64,000 nt of DNA from Burkholderiales bacterium (GTDB lineage Bacteria > Pseudomonadota > Gammaproteobacteria > Burkholderiales > Ga0077523), in the NCBI GenBank assembly GCA_019745565.1, contig JAIESW010000028.1:1-64000 (forward strand). The letters run 5' to 3'. Both the position numbers and the translations under genes were made by a program. Of this stretch, positions 1 through 8,390 are shown one piece after another (position 1 is the first letter of the stretch; the number at the start of each line of letters is the position of its first letter). The notes beneath the pieces are model-generated. The model was given only the letters and a program-made list of their open reading frames with translations. It was not told the origin of the DNA and ran no database searches.

Positions 1-521
1 ATGTCGGCCTCGGCCTGGGCGAGTTCGGTCTGGCGGCGCTGCAGTTCCGCGAGGCCGATCACGTCGGCGTCGAACAGCTGCTGGGCGCGCTCCGCCGCGC
101 GCTGCGCGAGCAGCTTCGCGGAATAGGCCTTCAGGAAGGAGAGCTGGGCGGTCGAAAGCTCGGTGGAGTTGAGGGTTGCGAGCACCTGGCCGCGCGTCAC
201 GTTCTGCCCGACGATGGCCCTCAGGTCCGTGATGCGCCCGGTGACCGACGCGCCGATGCGGGCGACGCGCGTTTCATCGACGCTGGCGGAGGCCGGCACG
301 CGGATCGTCTCGCGGTATTCCACGGTCTGCACCGGCGCCACCTTCAGCCATTTTGCCACTTCGGCATCGGCGACGATGCTCATGGGATCGTTCGCGGGTG
401 CCGGTGCGGCCTGTCCCGTCTTGGGGGGCGCGGTCTTGGCGTTGTCTTCCTTGCCGCCGCAGGCAGCAAGCGCCGCGCAGCAGATCAGGGCAAGGGCGAG
501 GGTGTTCGTGGGGCGGGTCAC
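1..521 (-). CDS. RND efflux periplasmic adaptor lipoprotein (CzcB/HlyD family), 3' end outside window
   Basis: This is the membrane-fusion subunit that bridges an inner-membrane RND pump and the outer-membrane channel. Only the first about 173 codons are present; the gene runs off the left edge. The N-terminus is a short hydrophobic signal ending in the lipobox LAAC (Cys near residue 21), so the mature protein should be a lipoprotein. A Gly/Ala/Pro-rich linker follows, then the barrel-sandwich hybrid (around VTGRITDLRAIVGQNVTRGQ) and the start of the alpha-hairpin, rich in Ala, Gln, Glu and Arg (AERAQQLFDADVIGLAELQRR). The start is the GTG at 521-519, which overlaps the TolC-family gene's stop in a GTGA pair and implies translational coupling. 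The order channel-adaptor resembles czcCB, so the pump gene probably lies just left of the window. The exported substrate (metal or organic) cannot be told from this fragment. Confidence 0.88.
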   Translation of the reverse strand, partial: MTRPTNTLALALICCAALAACGGKEDNAKTAPPKTGQAAPAPANDPMSIVADAEVAKWLKVAPVQTVEYRETIRVPASASVDETRVARIGASVTGRITDLRAIVGQNVTRGQVLATLNSTELSTAQLSFLKAYSAKLLAQRAAERAQQLFDADVIGLAELQRRQTELAQAEAD

Positions 522-1768
522 TTCGTGTCTCCTGGCAGGTCCTTGGCAGTGAGGCGATCGATCTCGATGGCCGCCGCTTGTTTCTCGAATCGCGCGTTGA
601 GGAAGTCGGCGCGGATGGTCCGCAGCACGCGCTGCGCATCCAGCACCTCGATAAAGCCGCGTTCGCCGAACCGGAAGGCGGCCTCGGCCACGCGCAGCGC
701 ATTCTCGGCCTGGCGCAGCAGGCCGCCTTCGAAAGCTGCGATCTGCTGGGTCGCGACGTTGAAGCGGTTGTAGTTCACCTCCAGGTCGCCCAGCAGTTCG
801 ATGCGGACACGCTCGGACTGTGCGGCCGCCTGCTGGAACTGCGCCACCGACTCGCCGATCGGACCCTGGCGCTGGTCCCACAACGGAATCGGGATCGCCA
901 GGCCGAAGATGTTGCGCTGCTGGTCGGGGTCGCGGTCGACACCGGCGAACAGCGTGGGACGCGGGACGCGCAGCGCACGCTCGGACTCGAGGCGCGCCTC
1001 GGCGCGGCGGATGTCGGCCTGCGCCTGCTGGACTGCCGGGTAGCGCTTCAGCACCTGCTGGCGCAACGGCTCGAGGTCGTCGGCCAGCGTGACCGGCTGC
1101 ACCTCGCCCACCACATCGATGTCCGTGGGCAGGGGCGCCCCGATCAGGATGCGCAGTTGCGCCAGCGCCTGGGTCACACGCAGCTTCGCGCTGTTGGCCT
1201 GGTTGACCGCGCTCGACAGTTCCGCCTCGGAACGTACCAGTTCGAAGCGCGCGCCTTCGCCGACCTTCACGCGCAGTTCGATCCGGTTCTTGATCTGTTC
1301 CAGCAGCTTCTGGTTGTCGAGCGCCAGTTCGTATTCGGCCCGGCGGCGCAGCACTATGTAGAAGGCCTGCTTCACATCGGCGCGCAGCAGCAATCGTGCT
1401 TCCTGCATCGCGTAGCGGCTGCCTTCGAGGCCGGCCTCGGCGGCGCGGATGCGCGGCGCACGGTGGTTGGGGAGGTCGATCGGCTGGCCGACGGCGATGC
1501 TCGTCCCCTGGCCGGAGCTCGTGCCCGGCACGCGGGCACGCACGCCGCCGGTCAGGAACTCGAGTTCAGGGTTCGGGAAGGCGCGGGCGGTCGTGATGCC
1601 GGCGCGGGCGCGCTCCACTTCAGCCAGGGCGATCTGCAGCCGTGGACTGTGGCGCTCGGCAAGCTCGAGCGACCGCTCGAGCGTCAGCGTTTCCGCTGCG
1701 GGGACCGCGAGGGGCACCGCGAGCAGAACGGCTGCGAACAGCCGGGTCGAAAAGGGTGTGGAACTCAT
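518..1768 (-). CDS. TolC/CzcC-family outer-membrane efflux protein
   Basis: This is the outer-membrane channel subunit of a tripartite efflux system, 416 residues. It has a signal peptide (MSSTPFSTRLFAAVLLAVPL, cleaved after VPA) and two repeated helical-hairpin/beta modules typical of the OEP family, with periodic Ala/Arg/Glu coiled-coil segments (AEVERARAGITTARAFPNPE; the second repeat has ADIRRAEARLESERA). The frame is open upstream to 1849, but the ATG at 1768 directly precedes the signal peptide and is preferred. The length and the CzcC-like opening (ERSLELAERHSPRLQIALAE) fit the heavy-metal subgroup better than TolC itself. It is translationally coupled to the downstream adaptor by a 4-base overlap. 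Confidence 0.9.
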   Translation of the reverse strand: MSSTPFSTRLFAAVLLAVPLAVPAAETLTLERSLELAERHSPRLQIALAEVERARAGITTARAFPNPELEFLTGGVRARVPGTSSGQGTSIAVGQPIDLPNHRAPRIRAAEAGLEGSRYAMQEARLLLRADVKQAFYIVLRRRAEYELALDNQKLLEQIKNRIELRVKVGEGARFELVRSEAELSSAVNQANSAKLRVTQALAQLRILIGAPLPTDIDVVGEVQPVTLADDLEPLRQQVLKRYPAVQQAQADIRRAEARLESERALRVPRPTLFAGVDRDPDQQRNIFGLAIPIPLWDQRQGPIGESVAQFQQAAAQSERVRIELLGDLEVNYNRFNVATQQIAAFEGGLLRQAENALRVAEAAFRFGERGFIEVLDAQRVLRTIRADFLNARFEKQAAAIEIDRLTAKDLPGDTK

Positions 1769-1933
1769 GCGATGAACGAATCCTGGGACAACGGGAAAAG
1801 CCGGCGCCGTATGCGAGATACGGTCCGGCGGTGAGGGGCGATGCGGCACGGGTACGTGCGCGACCGGCCGAATGGGGTCGGCCCGGTACCACGGCGTCCT
1901 GCGCGGCGCGGCCGTCCCTCGGGCCGCCAGCGG

Positions 1934-2314
1934 TCAGGCGCGGGAGGGCGGGCGGTCGGGCGGCGTCGGGACGCGACTGACGATCCTGACCGGAGGCGCA
2001 CTCTTGTGGCGATCCGATTCGTGTCTGGTGGCTTCGGCCGGCAGGAGCTCGCGCAGGCCGAGGGATTCGTGGTCCATGTCGCTCGACTGGGCGTCCACCA
2101 CGGTGGCCGAGCCGATCAGCTGGGCTTCATCACCGCCATCCACGGACCCCAGGAACCCGATGCACACGAACAGCGCCACCAGCGCTGCGACGAGCAGCTT
2201 GAAGGAGGGCGACGTTCGCGGATATGGGGATGTGGGTGAGGCCAAGAGGGTCGGGCGGTCGGATGCGGAAGGGGCCGGTTCGCGCTGCACTGCCGCAGGA
2301 TCGGCCGGCTTCAT
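1934..2314 (-). CDS. Small single-pass membrane protein of unknown function
   Basis: This is a 126-residue protein I do not recognise. A Pro/Ser-rich N-terminal stretch of about 37 residues is followed by one clear membrane segment (FKLLVAALVALFVCIGFLGS, about 38-57). A polar tail of about 70 residues follows with several His, Asp and Glu (for example MDHESLG and RHESDRHK), predicted to be periplasmic. It lies 165 bases upstream of the TolC-family gene on the same strand, a position where czc-type operons often carry a small accessory protein. It does not look like CzcI. The codons show the same G/C-rich third-position bias as its neighbours, which favours a real gene, but the start and function are uncertain. 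A metal-linked role is only an inference from position. Confidence 0.5.
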   Translation of the reverse strand: MKPADPAAVQREPAPSASDRPTLLASPTSPYPRTSPSFKLLVAALVALFVCIGFLGSVDGGDEAQLIGSATVVDAQSSDMDHESLGLRELLPAEATRHESDRHKSAPPVRIVSRVPTPPDRPPSRA

Positions 2315-2435
2315 TGGTCCAGGATGCCCGGCAGAAGTTCCTGAGTTGCTGAGGATACTTGCTTCCGACTCGATGAGAAATAGGCGGGCGGATGCCGGAA
2401 GGGCGCATTGCGCTGCGCAAAGCTCGATGGGCGCT

Positions 2436-2906
2436 TCAGACAGCGGTCAGCTTGTCGTGGGCCCAGTCCAGGACGCGGCGCACCCGCGGCACGAGCAGCT
2501 TGCGGGCTGCGCCCTCCGAGAGCCAGCGGAACTCGTCGTGTTCGGGTCGGCCCAGCACCGGTGAAGGATGCAGGGTGACCTCGCCGGCCGGGCTTTCCGC
2601 CAGGTAATAACGGGCGATCTTGCCGCGGCTGTAGGGCTCGGTCTCGATGTAGGCCTCGCCCCAGTGGAACGTGAGCTCGGAAAGACCGGCCTCCTCATGG
2701 GTTTCACGCACCGCGGCAGCGAGCGGTGCCTCGCCGGGTTCCACACCGCCCTTGGGAAAGTCCCAGTATTGAAACGACCGCAGCAGCAGGAAGCGCCAGG
2801 CGCGGTCGAAGCGCCGCACCACCACGACACCCGCGGAGAATGGCCGGCCGGACCTCGGCGCGCCGGCCTTGGCGGATATGGGCGGGTGTACTCCGGTCCG
2901 AGGCAC
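2436..2906 (-). CDS. Nudix (MutT-type) hydrolase
   Basis: This enzyme hydrolyses nucleoside-diphosphate-linked substrates. The Nudix box is complete: GGVEPGEAPLAAAVRETHEE followed by AGL, matching G-x5-E-x7-RE-U-x-EE-x-G-U with the metal-binding Glu residues intact. The preceding segment (FLLLRSFQYWDFPKGG) resembles the diadenosine tetraphosphate hydrolase/MutT-like group with a WxFPKG motif. The substrate cannot be assigned. The frame stays open upstream into the LarA gene, but that part is not coding-like. A GTG at 2906 gives about 156 residues, and a start closer to SAGVVVVRR is equally possible. There is no ATG in the right place, so the start is uncertain. It is the last gene of the minus-strand group that begins with the LarA homologue. 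Confidence 0.82.
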   Translation of the reverse strand: MPRTGVHPPISAKAGAPRSGRPFSAGVVVVRRFDRAWRFLLLRSFQYWDFPKGGVEPGEAPLAAAVRETHEEAGLSELTFHWGEAYIETEPYSRGKIARYYLAESPAGEVTLHPSPVLGRPEHDEFRWLSEGAARKLLVPRVRRVLDWAHDKLTAV

Positions 2907-2937
2907 CGCGCCGAGCCCGTCAGCCCTCGCCGGGCCG

Positions 2938-2963
2938 CCCCAAGAGGGCTGGCCCCCTTGGGG
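2938..2963. repeat. G/C hairpin element between LarA and Nudix genes
   Basis: An imperfect palindrome: CCCCAAG (2938-2944) pairs with CTTGGGG (2957-2963), with an inner GGG/CCC pair around a CTGG loop. It is followed to about 2990 by further G-rich sequence containing GGCC-gta-GGCC. It sits immediately downstream of the LarA stop on the minus strand and upstream of the Nudix start. It could act as a transcription terminator or processing site without a U-tract, or be a copy of one of the short intergenic repeats common in betaproteobacteria. No second copy is visible in this window. Confidence 0.45.
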
Positions 2964-2998
2964 GGAGGGGCCGTAGGCCCGTCGGGGGGGTGAACACC

Positions 2999-4285
2999 TC
3001 AGGCCGCTGCGCGGTAGATTGGCACCACGTACGGGCCCTCGGGGATCACGGCCACGTCCGGATCGCCGGTGCTGCGCACGGCTGCCTCGATGGCGGCCTC
3101 CACCGACGGCACGTTGTTGACGCCGGTGAGCGCGCGGTCCTCGGGCGTGAGGCCGCCGGCATAGAGATGCACGGCGCCCACCTGCATCGGCTTCACCTGC
3201 ATCTGGGTCTGCCACTCGTCGACGTCGGCGTAACGCTTGGCGCTGATGTTCTTCAGGAATCCTTCTGCCCCCAGCGCGATCAGCCGACGCTGGGCTTCGA
3301 CGAACTCCTCCGAGCCCATGCCTTCGGAGCATTCGGAGGCGATCACCAGGTTGCCTCCGGGTTCGAGGATGTCCATCGGCGCCACCATGCCCTTGACCGT
3401 CTGGTAGTAGGTCTTGTCCAACGGATAGCCCGCCGCGCTGGTCACCACTGTCTTGAAGCGCCGCGGCACCGCGACCTGGGCATAGCCCCGGATGAACTCG
3501 ACGGCAGCGAGATGGCTTTCGACCACGTCGCCGTAGTTCACGAACGAGAGGCGGCGATGCTCGTCGATCACGGTGTTCACCGCCAAGACCGGCCCCAGCA
3601 TGCGCACGATCGCCAGTTGTTCCCGATGCAGCGGATTGCCTTCCAGGATGCAGTTCTCGGCCTTCGGGTCGGCCATGAAGCGGTGGCTGTGGAACGTGGT
3701 GATGGTCTCCTGGTGCGCGATGCCGGGTGCGATCACCTTGCGTCCACCGGAATAGCCGGCCATGAAATGCGGCTCCACCAGGCCGGTGACGATCTTCACG
3801 TCGGCTTCCACGAACCGACGATCGAGCTTCACCGCCGTGCCATGGGGCGTGCGACCCAGATCCACGTGATCGGCGTCGTTGCGGGCGTAGTGGTTTTCGA
3901 CCCGCACGGTGGACAGGACCCAGGGATCGCCCACCAGTTCTTCGAGCTCGGCGCCGAGGTTGGGGCGATGCAGACCGGTCGCGACGAGGACGGTGATGTT
4001 CGACCGGTCGATGCCGGCGACCAGCAACTGGCGGACGATGGGGCCGAGGAGGAGGCCGTTGGGGACCGGGCGCGTGATGTCGCAGATCAGGATGCAGGCG
4101 CTGCGCCTGCCCCGCGCCTCGTCCTGGAGTGCCCTGGCCTGCACCGGTGTCGACAGCGCCTCGTCGATCGCCTCGGCGGGGGAGGGGAGGACCGGCATCT
4201 CCGGCTTGCGGATGACGCTCGCCCGGACGCCGGCCGGCAGTCCGACACTCAACGTGCCGCGACCATAATTCAGTTCTATTTTCAT
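2999..4285 (-). CDS. larA: LarA-family nickel-pincer enzyme (lactate racemase-like)
   Basis: This is a homologue of lactate racemase LarA and 2-hydroxyacid racemases/epimerases, which use a nickel pincer nucleotide (NPN) cofactor tethered to lysine. The protein has 428 residues, the usual family length. The key residues fall where expected from L. plantarum LarA: His106 in ATGLHRP, His173 in EPHFMAG, cofactor-binding Lys183 in SGGRKVIAPG and His199/His201 in TFHSHRF. No cofactor synthesis genes (larB, larC, larE) are in the window, so NPN would have to be made from elsewhere. The substrate is unknown, since many LarA relatives act on 2-hydroxyacids or sugar acids other than lactate. It starts at ATG 4285 and appears to be a solo gene followed by the hairpin at 2938-2963. 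Confidence 0.85.
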   Translation of the reverse strand: MKIELNYGRGTLSVGLPAGVRASVIRKPEMPVLPSPAEAIDEALSTPVQARALQDEARGRRSACILICDITRPVPNGLLLGPIVRQLLVAGIDRSNITVLVATGLHRPNLGAELEELVGDPWVLSTVRVENHYARNDADHVDLGRTPHGTAVKLDRRFVEADVKIVTGLVEPHFMAGYSGGRKVIAPGIAHQETITTFHSHRFMADPKAENCILEGNPLHREQLAIVRMLGPVLAVNTVIDEHRRLSFVNYGDVVESHLAAVEFIRGYAQVAVPRRFKTVVTSAAGYPLDKTYYQTVKGMVAPMDILEPGGNLVIASECSEGMGSEEFVEAQRRLIALGAEGFLKNISAKRYADVDEWQTQMQVKPMQVGAVHLYAGGLTPEDRALTGVNNVPSVEAAIEAAVRSTGDPDVAVIPEGPYVVPIYRAAA

Positions 4286-4561
4286 GGGGTTGCCTGCTCA
4301 GCTACGGCTCGGTGGCTGGACTATAGCACCGCTCTCGCGGCCTGGAACGCCGATCGGACCACGACGTCCATCGCGTGCTTGCAAGAGATTTCACTTAAAG
4401 TACTTGCAATAAGCCAAGGAATCCATTGCAATCCCGCCCGTGCATCCTATCTGTGCCGCAAAACAAGAACGTTGAAGCCGCTCCTGTTGCACGGCGGTTC
4501 GCCTGAGGCGGACCAGGGGTTCCTGTCCCCCGGGAAAGTCGCAGGCGCTGTGCCGGAAGGC

Positions 4562-5890
4562 ATGGACACGGTCCCGGACTTCCGGGGGGAAACCTATTCG
4601 GAAGCGACGCCACTGCGGCGCCGCAGCCTGCCGGCCGATCTGCCCGACCGCCTGGTTACCCTAGACCGCGTGGGTGAGGCGCTGACCACGGCGCATCGGG
4701 CCCGGCACGACCTGGTGCTGCTGCTGATCGGGATCGACGATCATGCGAGCGGTGCCGGACGGCTGCGGCGCAGCGACGCCGATGCACTCGGTCTCCAACT
4801 CGAGGATCGGCTGCTGGGTGCGGCGATCGGCGCGGGCAGCGTCGCCCGTGTCTCGACCAATTCCTACGCGGTGATGGTGTCGGGTGCCGCTGCGTCGAGT
4901 GCAGCGCGGCGCTGCGCCAATCGCATGCTCAACGTGCTCTCGCGGCCGTTCTATATCGGCAACGCTGCGGTGCGCGTAAATGCCGCCATCGGGGCGAGCA
5001 CGTTTCCGCGCGATGCGACGCGACCGGACGAACTGCTGCGGCGTGCCGAGCAGGCGCTGACCGCGGCGCGCCGCGCCGGGCCGAATGCGTTCCGGTCGGT
5101 GCAGACCCGCTCCCGCAACGGGACCGACGCTCAGACCCTGTTGCGTGCCGGATTGCGTAGCGCTGTCTCCCGCAACGAACTGGAACTGCACTATCAGGCC
5201 AAGTTCGACCTCGCCGATGGCCGCGTCACCGGCGCCGAAGCGCTGCTGCGCTGGCGGCATCCGGACCTGGGACTGGTGGAACCGGCCCGGTTCATCCCGC
5301 TCGCCGAAGCCGACGGGCACATCGTGCCGATCGGCGAATGGGTGCTGCGCGCGGCCTGCGAACAGGTGCGCCGCTGGCGCGATCGCGGGATCGAGATGCA
5401 GGTGGGCGTGAACGTGTCCGCCCGCCAGTTCCGCGAGGCCAACCTGGCGCAGCGTATCCTCGACATCCTGCAGGCCCATCGCGTGGACCCGTCGTGGATC
5501 GAACTCGAACTCACCGAAAGCGCGGTGATGGACGATGCCGACGGCGTGGTCGCCGCGCTCGAGCGATTGAAGGCGAGCGGCGTCCGGCTTGCCATCGACG
5601 ATTTCGGTACCGGCTATGCGAGCTTGAGCTACCTCACGCGCCTGCCGGTCCACGTGGTGAAGATCGACCAGTCGTTCGTGCGCGGCCTCGCGAACCGCTC
5701 CGACAATGGGGCGATCGTGCTCGCCATCGTGCGTCTCGCGCGCAACCTCGGCATGGACGTCATCGCCGAAGGGGTCGAGACCGGCCGCGATCTCGCGGCG
5801 CTGCGCGCCTGGGGCTGCGACCGGGCGCAGGGCTATTTCTTCGGCAAGCCGCTGCGCGCCGACGAGTTCACGGCGCGGTTCGGGATCTAG
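4562..5890 (+). CDS. EAL-domain c-di-GMP phosphodiesterase with degenerate GGDEF domain
   Basis: A 442-residue cytoplasmic protein with an N-terminal diguanylate-cyclase-like domain (about 28-178) and a C-terminal EAL domain (about 190-440). The GGDEF signature is replaced by STNSY at about 98-102, so the first domain cannot make c-di-GMP by the usual mechanism; it may bind GTP or serve as a dimerisation module. The EAL domain retains its catalytic set: EALLRW (Glu226), Asn284 in NVSARQF, Glu316 in ELELTES, Asp346-Asp347 in DDFGTG, Lys367 in KIDQSFV and Glu403 in AEGVET. It should therefore hydrolyse c-di-GMP. No membrane or PAS sensor is present. The ATG at 4562 is chosen because the long upstream open frame is antisense to larA. 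The gene is monocistronic, with about 276 bases of untranslated sequence before it. Confidence 0.9.
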   Translation: MDTVPDFRGETYSEATPLRRRSLPADLPDRLVTLDRVGEALTTAHRARHDLVLLLIGIDDHASGAGRLRRSDADALGLQLEDRLLGAAIGAGSVARVSTNSYAVMVSGAAASSAARRCANRMLNVLSRPFYIGNAAVRVNAAIGASTFPRDATRPDELLRRAEQALTAARRAGPNAFRSVQTRSRNGTDAQTLLRAGLRSAVSRNELELHYQAKFDLADGRVTGAEALLRWRHPDLGLVEPARFIPLAEADGHIVPIGEWVLRAACEQVRRWRDRGIEMQVGVNVSARQFREANLAQRILDILQAHRVDPSWIELELTESAVMDDADGVVAALERLKASGVRLAIDDFGTGYASLSYLTRLPVHVVKIDQSFVRGLANRSDNGAIVLAIVRLARNLGMDVIAEGVETGRDLAALRAWGCDRAQGYFFGKPLRADEFTARFGI

Positions 5891-5916
5891 GCTCCTTGCG
5901 CGTGGGGCCGCCAGGC

Positions 5917-5931
5917 GCACCAAAGCGGCGC
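5917..5931 (+). promoter_or_regulatory. NtrC-like enhancer site (candidate)
   Basis: GCACCAAAGCGGCGC matches the palindromic NtrC consensus GCACTAAATTGGTGC at 11 of 15 positions. It lies about 110 bases upstream of the sigma-54 element at 6042-6055, a normal distance for an enhancer-binding activator. The match is imperfect in the right half-site, and only one site was found. Confidence 0.45.
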
Positions 5932-6041
5932 AGCAGCGCATCGCGGCGCACGACGGCGAGGCGTGCCCTGCCGGACCCGGTTCCCGCTCGGGCATCGTGA
6001 ACCGAGCAATGGCGCGGCTTTGCGGGCCGCTGCCGGCGCTG

Positions 6042-6055
6042 GGCACGTCGCTTGC
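6042..6055 (+). promoter_or_regulatory. Sigma-54 (RpoN) promoter for the biuret/carboxybiuret hydrolase operon
   Basis: GGCACG-tcgc-TTGC is a near-perfect -24/-12 element: the GG and GC dinucleotides are separated by exactly 10 bases and both flanking hexamer cores fit the consensus GGCACG-N4-TTGC. The base before GG is G rather than T. Transcription would start near 6067, leaving a leader of about 100 bases before the ATG at 6170. Confidence 0.75.
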
Positions 6056-6169
6056 GCTCTCGCGGGCGAACCAGCCGCCTCGAGGTCGACAGCCCGGTGC
6101 CACGATGCCTCGCCCGCCTCCCGGGGCGCGCTTGAACCCGCCTTCCGCAGTCTTCCAGGAGCCGCCATC

Positions 6170-6847
6170 ATGATGCACACCGTCGCCGCGCGCCCGTTCG
6201 CCTATCGCTTCGATCCCGCCGTCACCGCGCTGGTGGTGATCGACATGCAACGCGACTTCATCGAGCCCGGCGGTTTCGGCGACGCGCTCGGCAACGACGT
6301 GAGTCTGCTCGAGGGCATCGTGCCGACCGTGCGCCGGCTGCTCGACGTCTGTCGCGCTTCGGGTATGCTCATCGTTCACACCCGCGAAGCCCATCGTGCC
6401 GACCTGTCCGACTGTCCTCCCTCCAAGCGCAACCGCGGCGACGCGAAGCTGCGCATCGGCGACCACGGCCCCATGGGGCGCATTCTCGTCGCCGGTGAGC
6501 CGGGCAACGACATCCTGCCCGAGGTGGCACCGCTCGAAGGGGAGATCGTGATCGACAAGCCCGGCAAGGGTGCGTTCTACGCCACCGCGCTCGGCGACAT
6601 CCTGCGGCTGAAGGGCATTACCCATCTGCTGTTCGCGGGCGTGACCACCGAGGTCTGCGTGCAGACCACCATGCGCGAGGCGAACGACCGCGGTTACGAA
6701 TGCCTGGTGGTGGAGGACGCCACCGAGAGCTACTTTCCGGAATTCAAGCGCGCGGCCCTGGAGATGATCCGTGCGCAGGGCGCCATCGTCGGCTGGAGTG
6801 CCACCTGCGACGAACTGGCGACGGCGTTGAACGGCGTGCACCGATGA
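6170..6847 (+). CDS. Isochorismatase-family cysteine hydrolase (biuret hydrolase-like)
   Basis: A 225-residue cysteine hydrolase of the isochorismatase fold, cleaving a C-N amide bond. The catalytic triad is visible: Asp25 in VVIDMQRDF, a Lys in IDKPGKGAF (130 or 133) and Cys163 in [11 protein letters not shown] with the preceding cis-peptide region. Relatives include biuret amidohydrolase (BiuH), ureidoacrylate hydrolase RutB and N-carbamoylsarcosine amidase. BiuH is favoured because the next three genes belong to the AtzEGH group of 1-carboxybiuret metabolism. AGGAG (6157-6161) lies 8 bases before ATG 6170, deciding this start over the adjacent ATG at 6173. The stop overlaps the next start (ATGA), so it is the first gene of a tight operon driven by the sigma-54 element upstream. 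Confidence 0.85.
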   Translation: MMHTVAARPFAYRFDPAVTALVVIDMQRDFIEPGGFGDALGNDVSLLEGIVPTVRRLLDVCRASGMLIVHTREAHRADLSDCPPSKRNRGDAKLRIGDHGPMGRILVAGEPGNDILPEVAPLEGEIVIDKPGKGAFYATALGDILRLKGITHLLFAGVTTEVCVQTTMREANDRGYECLVVEDATESYFPEFKRAALEMIRAQGAIVGWSATCDELATALNGVHR

Positions 6848-7026
6848 CGCCGGAGGAGACGACCGCCTACGTCCAGGTTGCCGCCGGTGCCCAGGGCTTC
6901 GAGCTGAGCACCGAACAAGTCGCCCGAGTCGCTGCGGTGCTGGCACGCACCGTGGAGATGGCCGACCTTCTGATGGAGTTTGATCTGCCCGAGTCCGCCG
7001 AGCCGGCCCCCCAGTTCCGGCCATGA
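6844..7026 (+). CDS. atzG: AtzG-like small subunit (DUF4089)
   Basis: A 60-residue protein of the AtzG/HpxX type. In the structurally known AtzEG complex, AtzG is the small partner that binds and stabilises the amidase AtzE. It has a helical [20 protein letters not shown] segment followed by a helix through [20 protein letters not shown], the usual DUF4089 pattern. Both ends overlap neighbours by 4 bases (ATGA at 6844-6847 and at 7023-7026), so translation is coupled on both sides, consistent with stoichiometric complex formation with the downstream amidase. Confidence 0.85.
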   Translation: MTPEETTAYVQVAAGAQGFELSTEQVARVAAVLARTVEMADLLMEFDLPESAEPAPQFRP

Positions 7027-8390
7027 GGGCCCTGGAGATCGTTGCGGCGATCCGCTCCGGCGGCGCGACGGCGACGTCGGTCGTCGAAGCGGCACTCGCG
7101 CGTATCGAGGCGCACAACGGAACGATCAACGCGTTCACGGCCGTGACGGTGGAGCGCGCGCGACGAGAGGCCGCGGCCATAGACGCGTTGAAAGCCCAAG
7201 GCAAGCCGCTGCCGCCATTGGCCGGCGTGCCCTACGCGGTGAAGAATCTGTTCGATGTCGAGGGTCTCGCGACACTCGCGGGCTCGCGTCTGCACGAGTC
7301 GCGGAGGCCGGCAACGCAAGACGCGATGCTCGTCCGGCGCCTGCGCGAAGCCGGCGCGATCCTGGTGGGCGCGCTCAACATGGACGCCTACGCCTATGGC
7401 TTCACCACCGAGAACACGGCATACGGTCCGACGCGCAACCCGCGCGATCCCGCGCGCAGCGCCGGCGGATCGTCGGGCGGATCGGGCGCGGCAGTGGCGG
7501 CGGGCATGGTGCCGCTCGCGCTCGCGTCCGACACCAACGGATCGATCCGCGTGCCGGCATCGCTGTGCGGCGTGTTCGGATTGAAGCCCACCTACGGCCG
7601 CCTGTCCCGTACCGGCAGCTTTCCGTTCGTGTACAGCCTCGATCACCTGGGGGCGATGGGCGCGACGACCGACGACGTCGCCGCCTGCTACGACGCGATG
7701 CAGGGACCCGATGCGACCGATCCGGCCTCCGCGCAGCGGCCGGTGGAACCGGTGCTGCAGGAATTGGTGCGGGGTGTCGACGGTCTCCGTGTGGCGCGAC
7801 TCGGCGGCTATTTCGACATCAACGCCGGTGAGGAAGCGCGCGCGGCCACCCGGCGGGTGGCCAATGCCTTCGAGGGGGCAAGGGAAGTGGAATTGCCCGA
7901 AGTGGAACGCGCCCGCGCAGCGGCGTTCGTCATCACGGCCGCCGAGGGCGGAACGCTGCACCGGAAGACCCTGCAGCAGCACTACGACGGTTTCGAGCCG
8001 CACAACCGCGACCGTTTCCTCGCGGGTGCGTTGACGCCCGGCACCTGGTACGTGAAGGCCCAGAAGGTCCGGGCCTGGTTCGCCCATCGGTGCAGCGAGA
8101 TCTTCGAACGGTTCGACGTGCTGATCGCGCCGGCCACACCGGTGGTGGCGCAACCGCTCGGTGCCGAGTGGCTGGAACTGAACGGCCGGAGCCTGCCGCT
8201 GCGTCCCAGCCTCGGCATGCTCACGCAGCCGATCTCCTGCATCGGCCTGCCGGTGATGACCGTTCCGGTCGCCGGCGTGAGTGCGCTGCCGATCGGCGTG
8301 CAACTGATCGCCGCACCCTGGCGGGAAGATCTCTGCCTGCGTGCGGCGGCACACCTCGAACGCGTGGGCGTGGCATCGTGTCCGGCATGA
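7023..8390 (+). CDS. atzE: AtzE-family amidase (1-carboxybiuret hydrolase type)
   Basis: An amidase-signature hydrolase of 455 residues. The Ser-cisSer-Lys triad is visible: Lys74 in [12 protein letters not shown], cis-Ser150 in [15 protein letters not shown] and nucleophile Ser174 in [11 protein letters not shown]. The AtzG partner before it and the AtzH-like protein after it place it in the AtzE/HpxY subgroup. AtzE hydrolyses 1-carboxybiuret in the cyanuric acid pathway, and HpxY is linked to oxalurate use. No cyanuric acid hydrolase (AtzD) or allophanate/dicarboxyurea hydrolase (AtzF) lies in the window, so the true substrate is open: carboxybiuret, oxalurate or a related ureide. Confidence 0.88.
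   Translation: MRALEIVAAIRSGGATATSVVEAALARIEAHNGTINAFTAVTVERARREAAAIDALKAQGKPLPPLAGVPYAVKNLFDVEGLATLAGSRLHESRRPATQDAMLVRRLREAGAILVGALNMDAYAYGFTTENTAYGPTRNPRDPARSAGGSSGGSGAAVAAGMVPLALASDTNGSIRVPASLCGVFGLKPTYGRLSRTGSFPFVYSLDHLGAMGATTDDVAACYDAMQGPDATDPASAQRPVEPVLQELVRGVDGLRVARLGGYFDINAGEEARAATRRVANAFEGAREVELPEVERARAAAFVITAAEGGTLHRKTLQQHYDGFEPHNRDRFLAGALTPGTWYVKAQKVRAWFAHRCSEIFERFDVLIAPATPVVAQPLGAEWLELNGRSLPLRPSLGMLTQPISCIGLPVMTVPVAGVSALPIGVQLIAAPWREDLCLRAAAHLERVGVASCPA

Noticed and set aside
2907-3332. Upstream extension of the Nudix reading frame
   Set aside because: It lies in the larA gene and the G/C hairpin element and has no resemblance to Nudix proteins.
4379-4432. Promoter candidate around two TTGCAA hexamers before the EAL gene
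   Set aside because: The spacing to any TATAAT-like hexamer is wrong (about 11 bases) or the match is poor, so no promoter is claimed.
2726-4561. Upstream extension of the EAL-protein reading frame
   Set aside because: This stretch overlaps larA and the Nudix gene in antisense and has no protein-like pattern; the ATG at 4562 directly precedes the first conserved domain.
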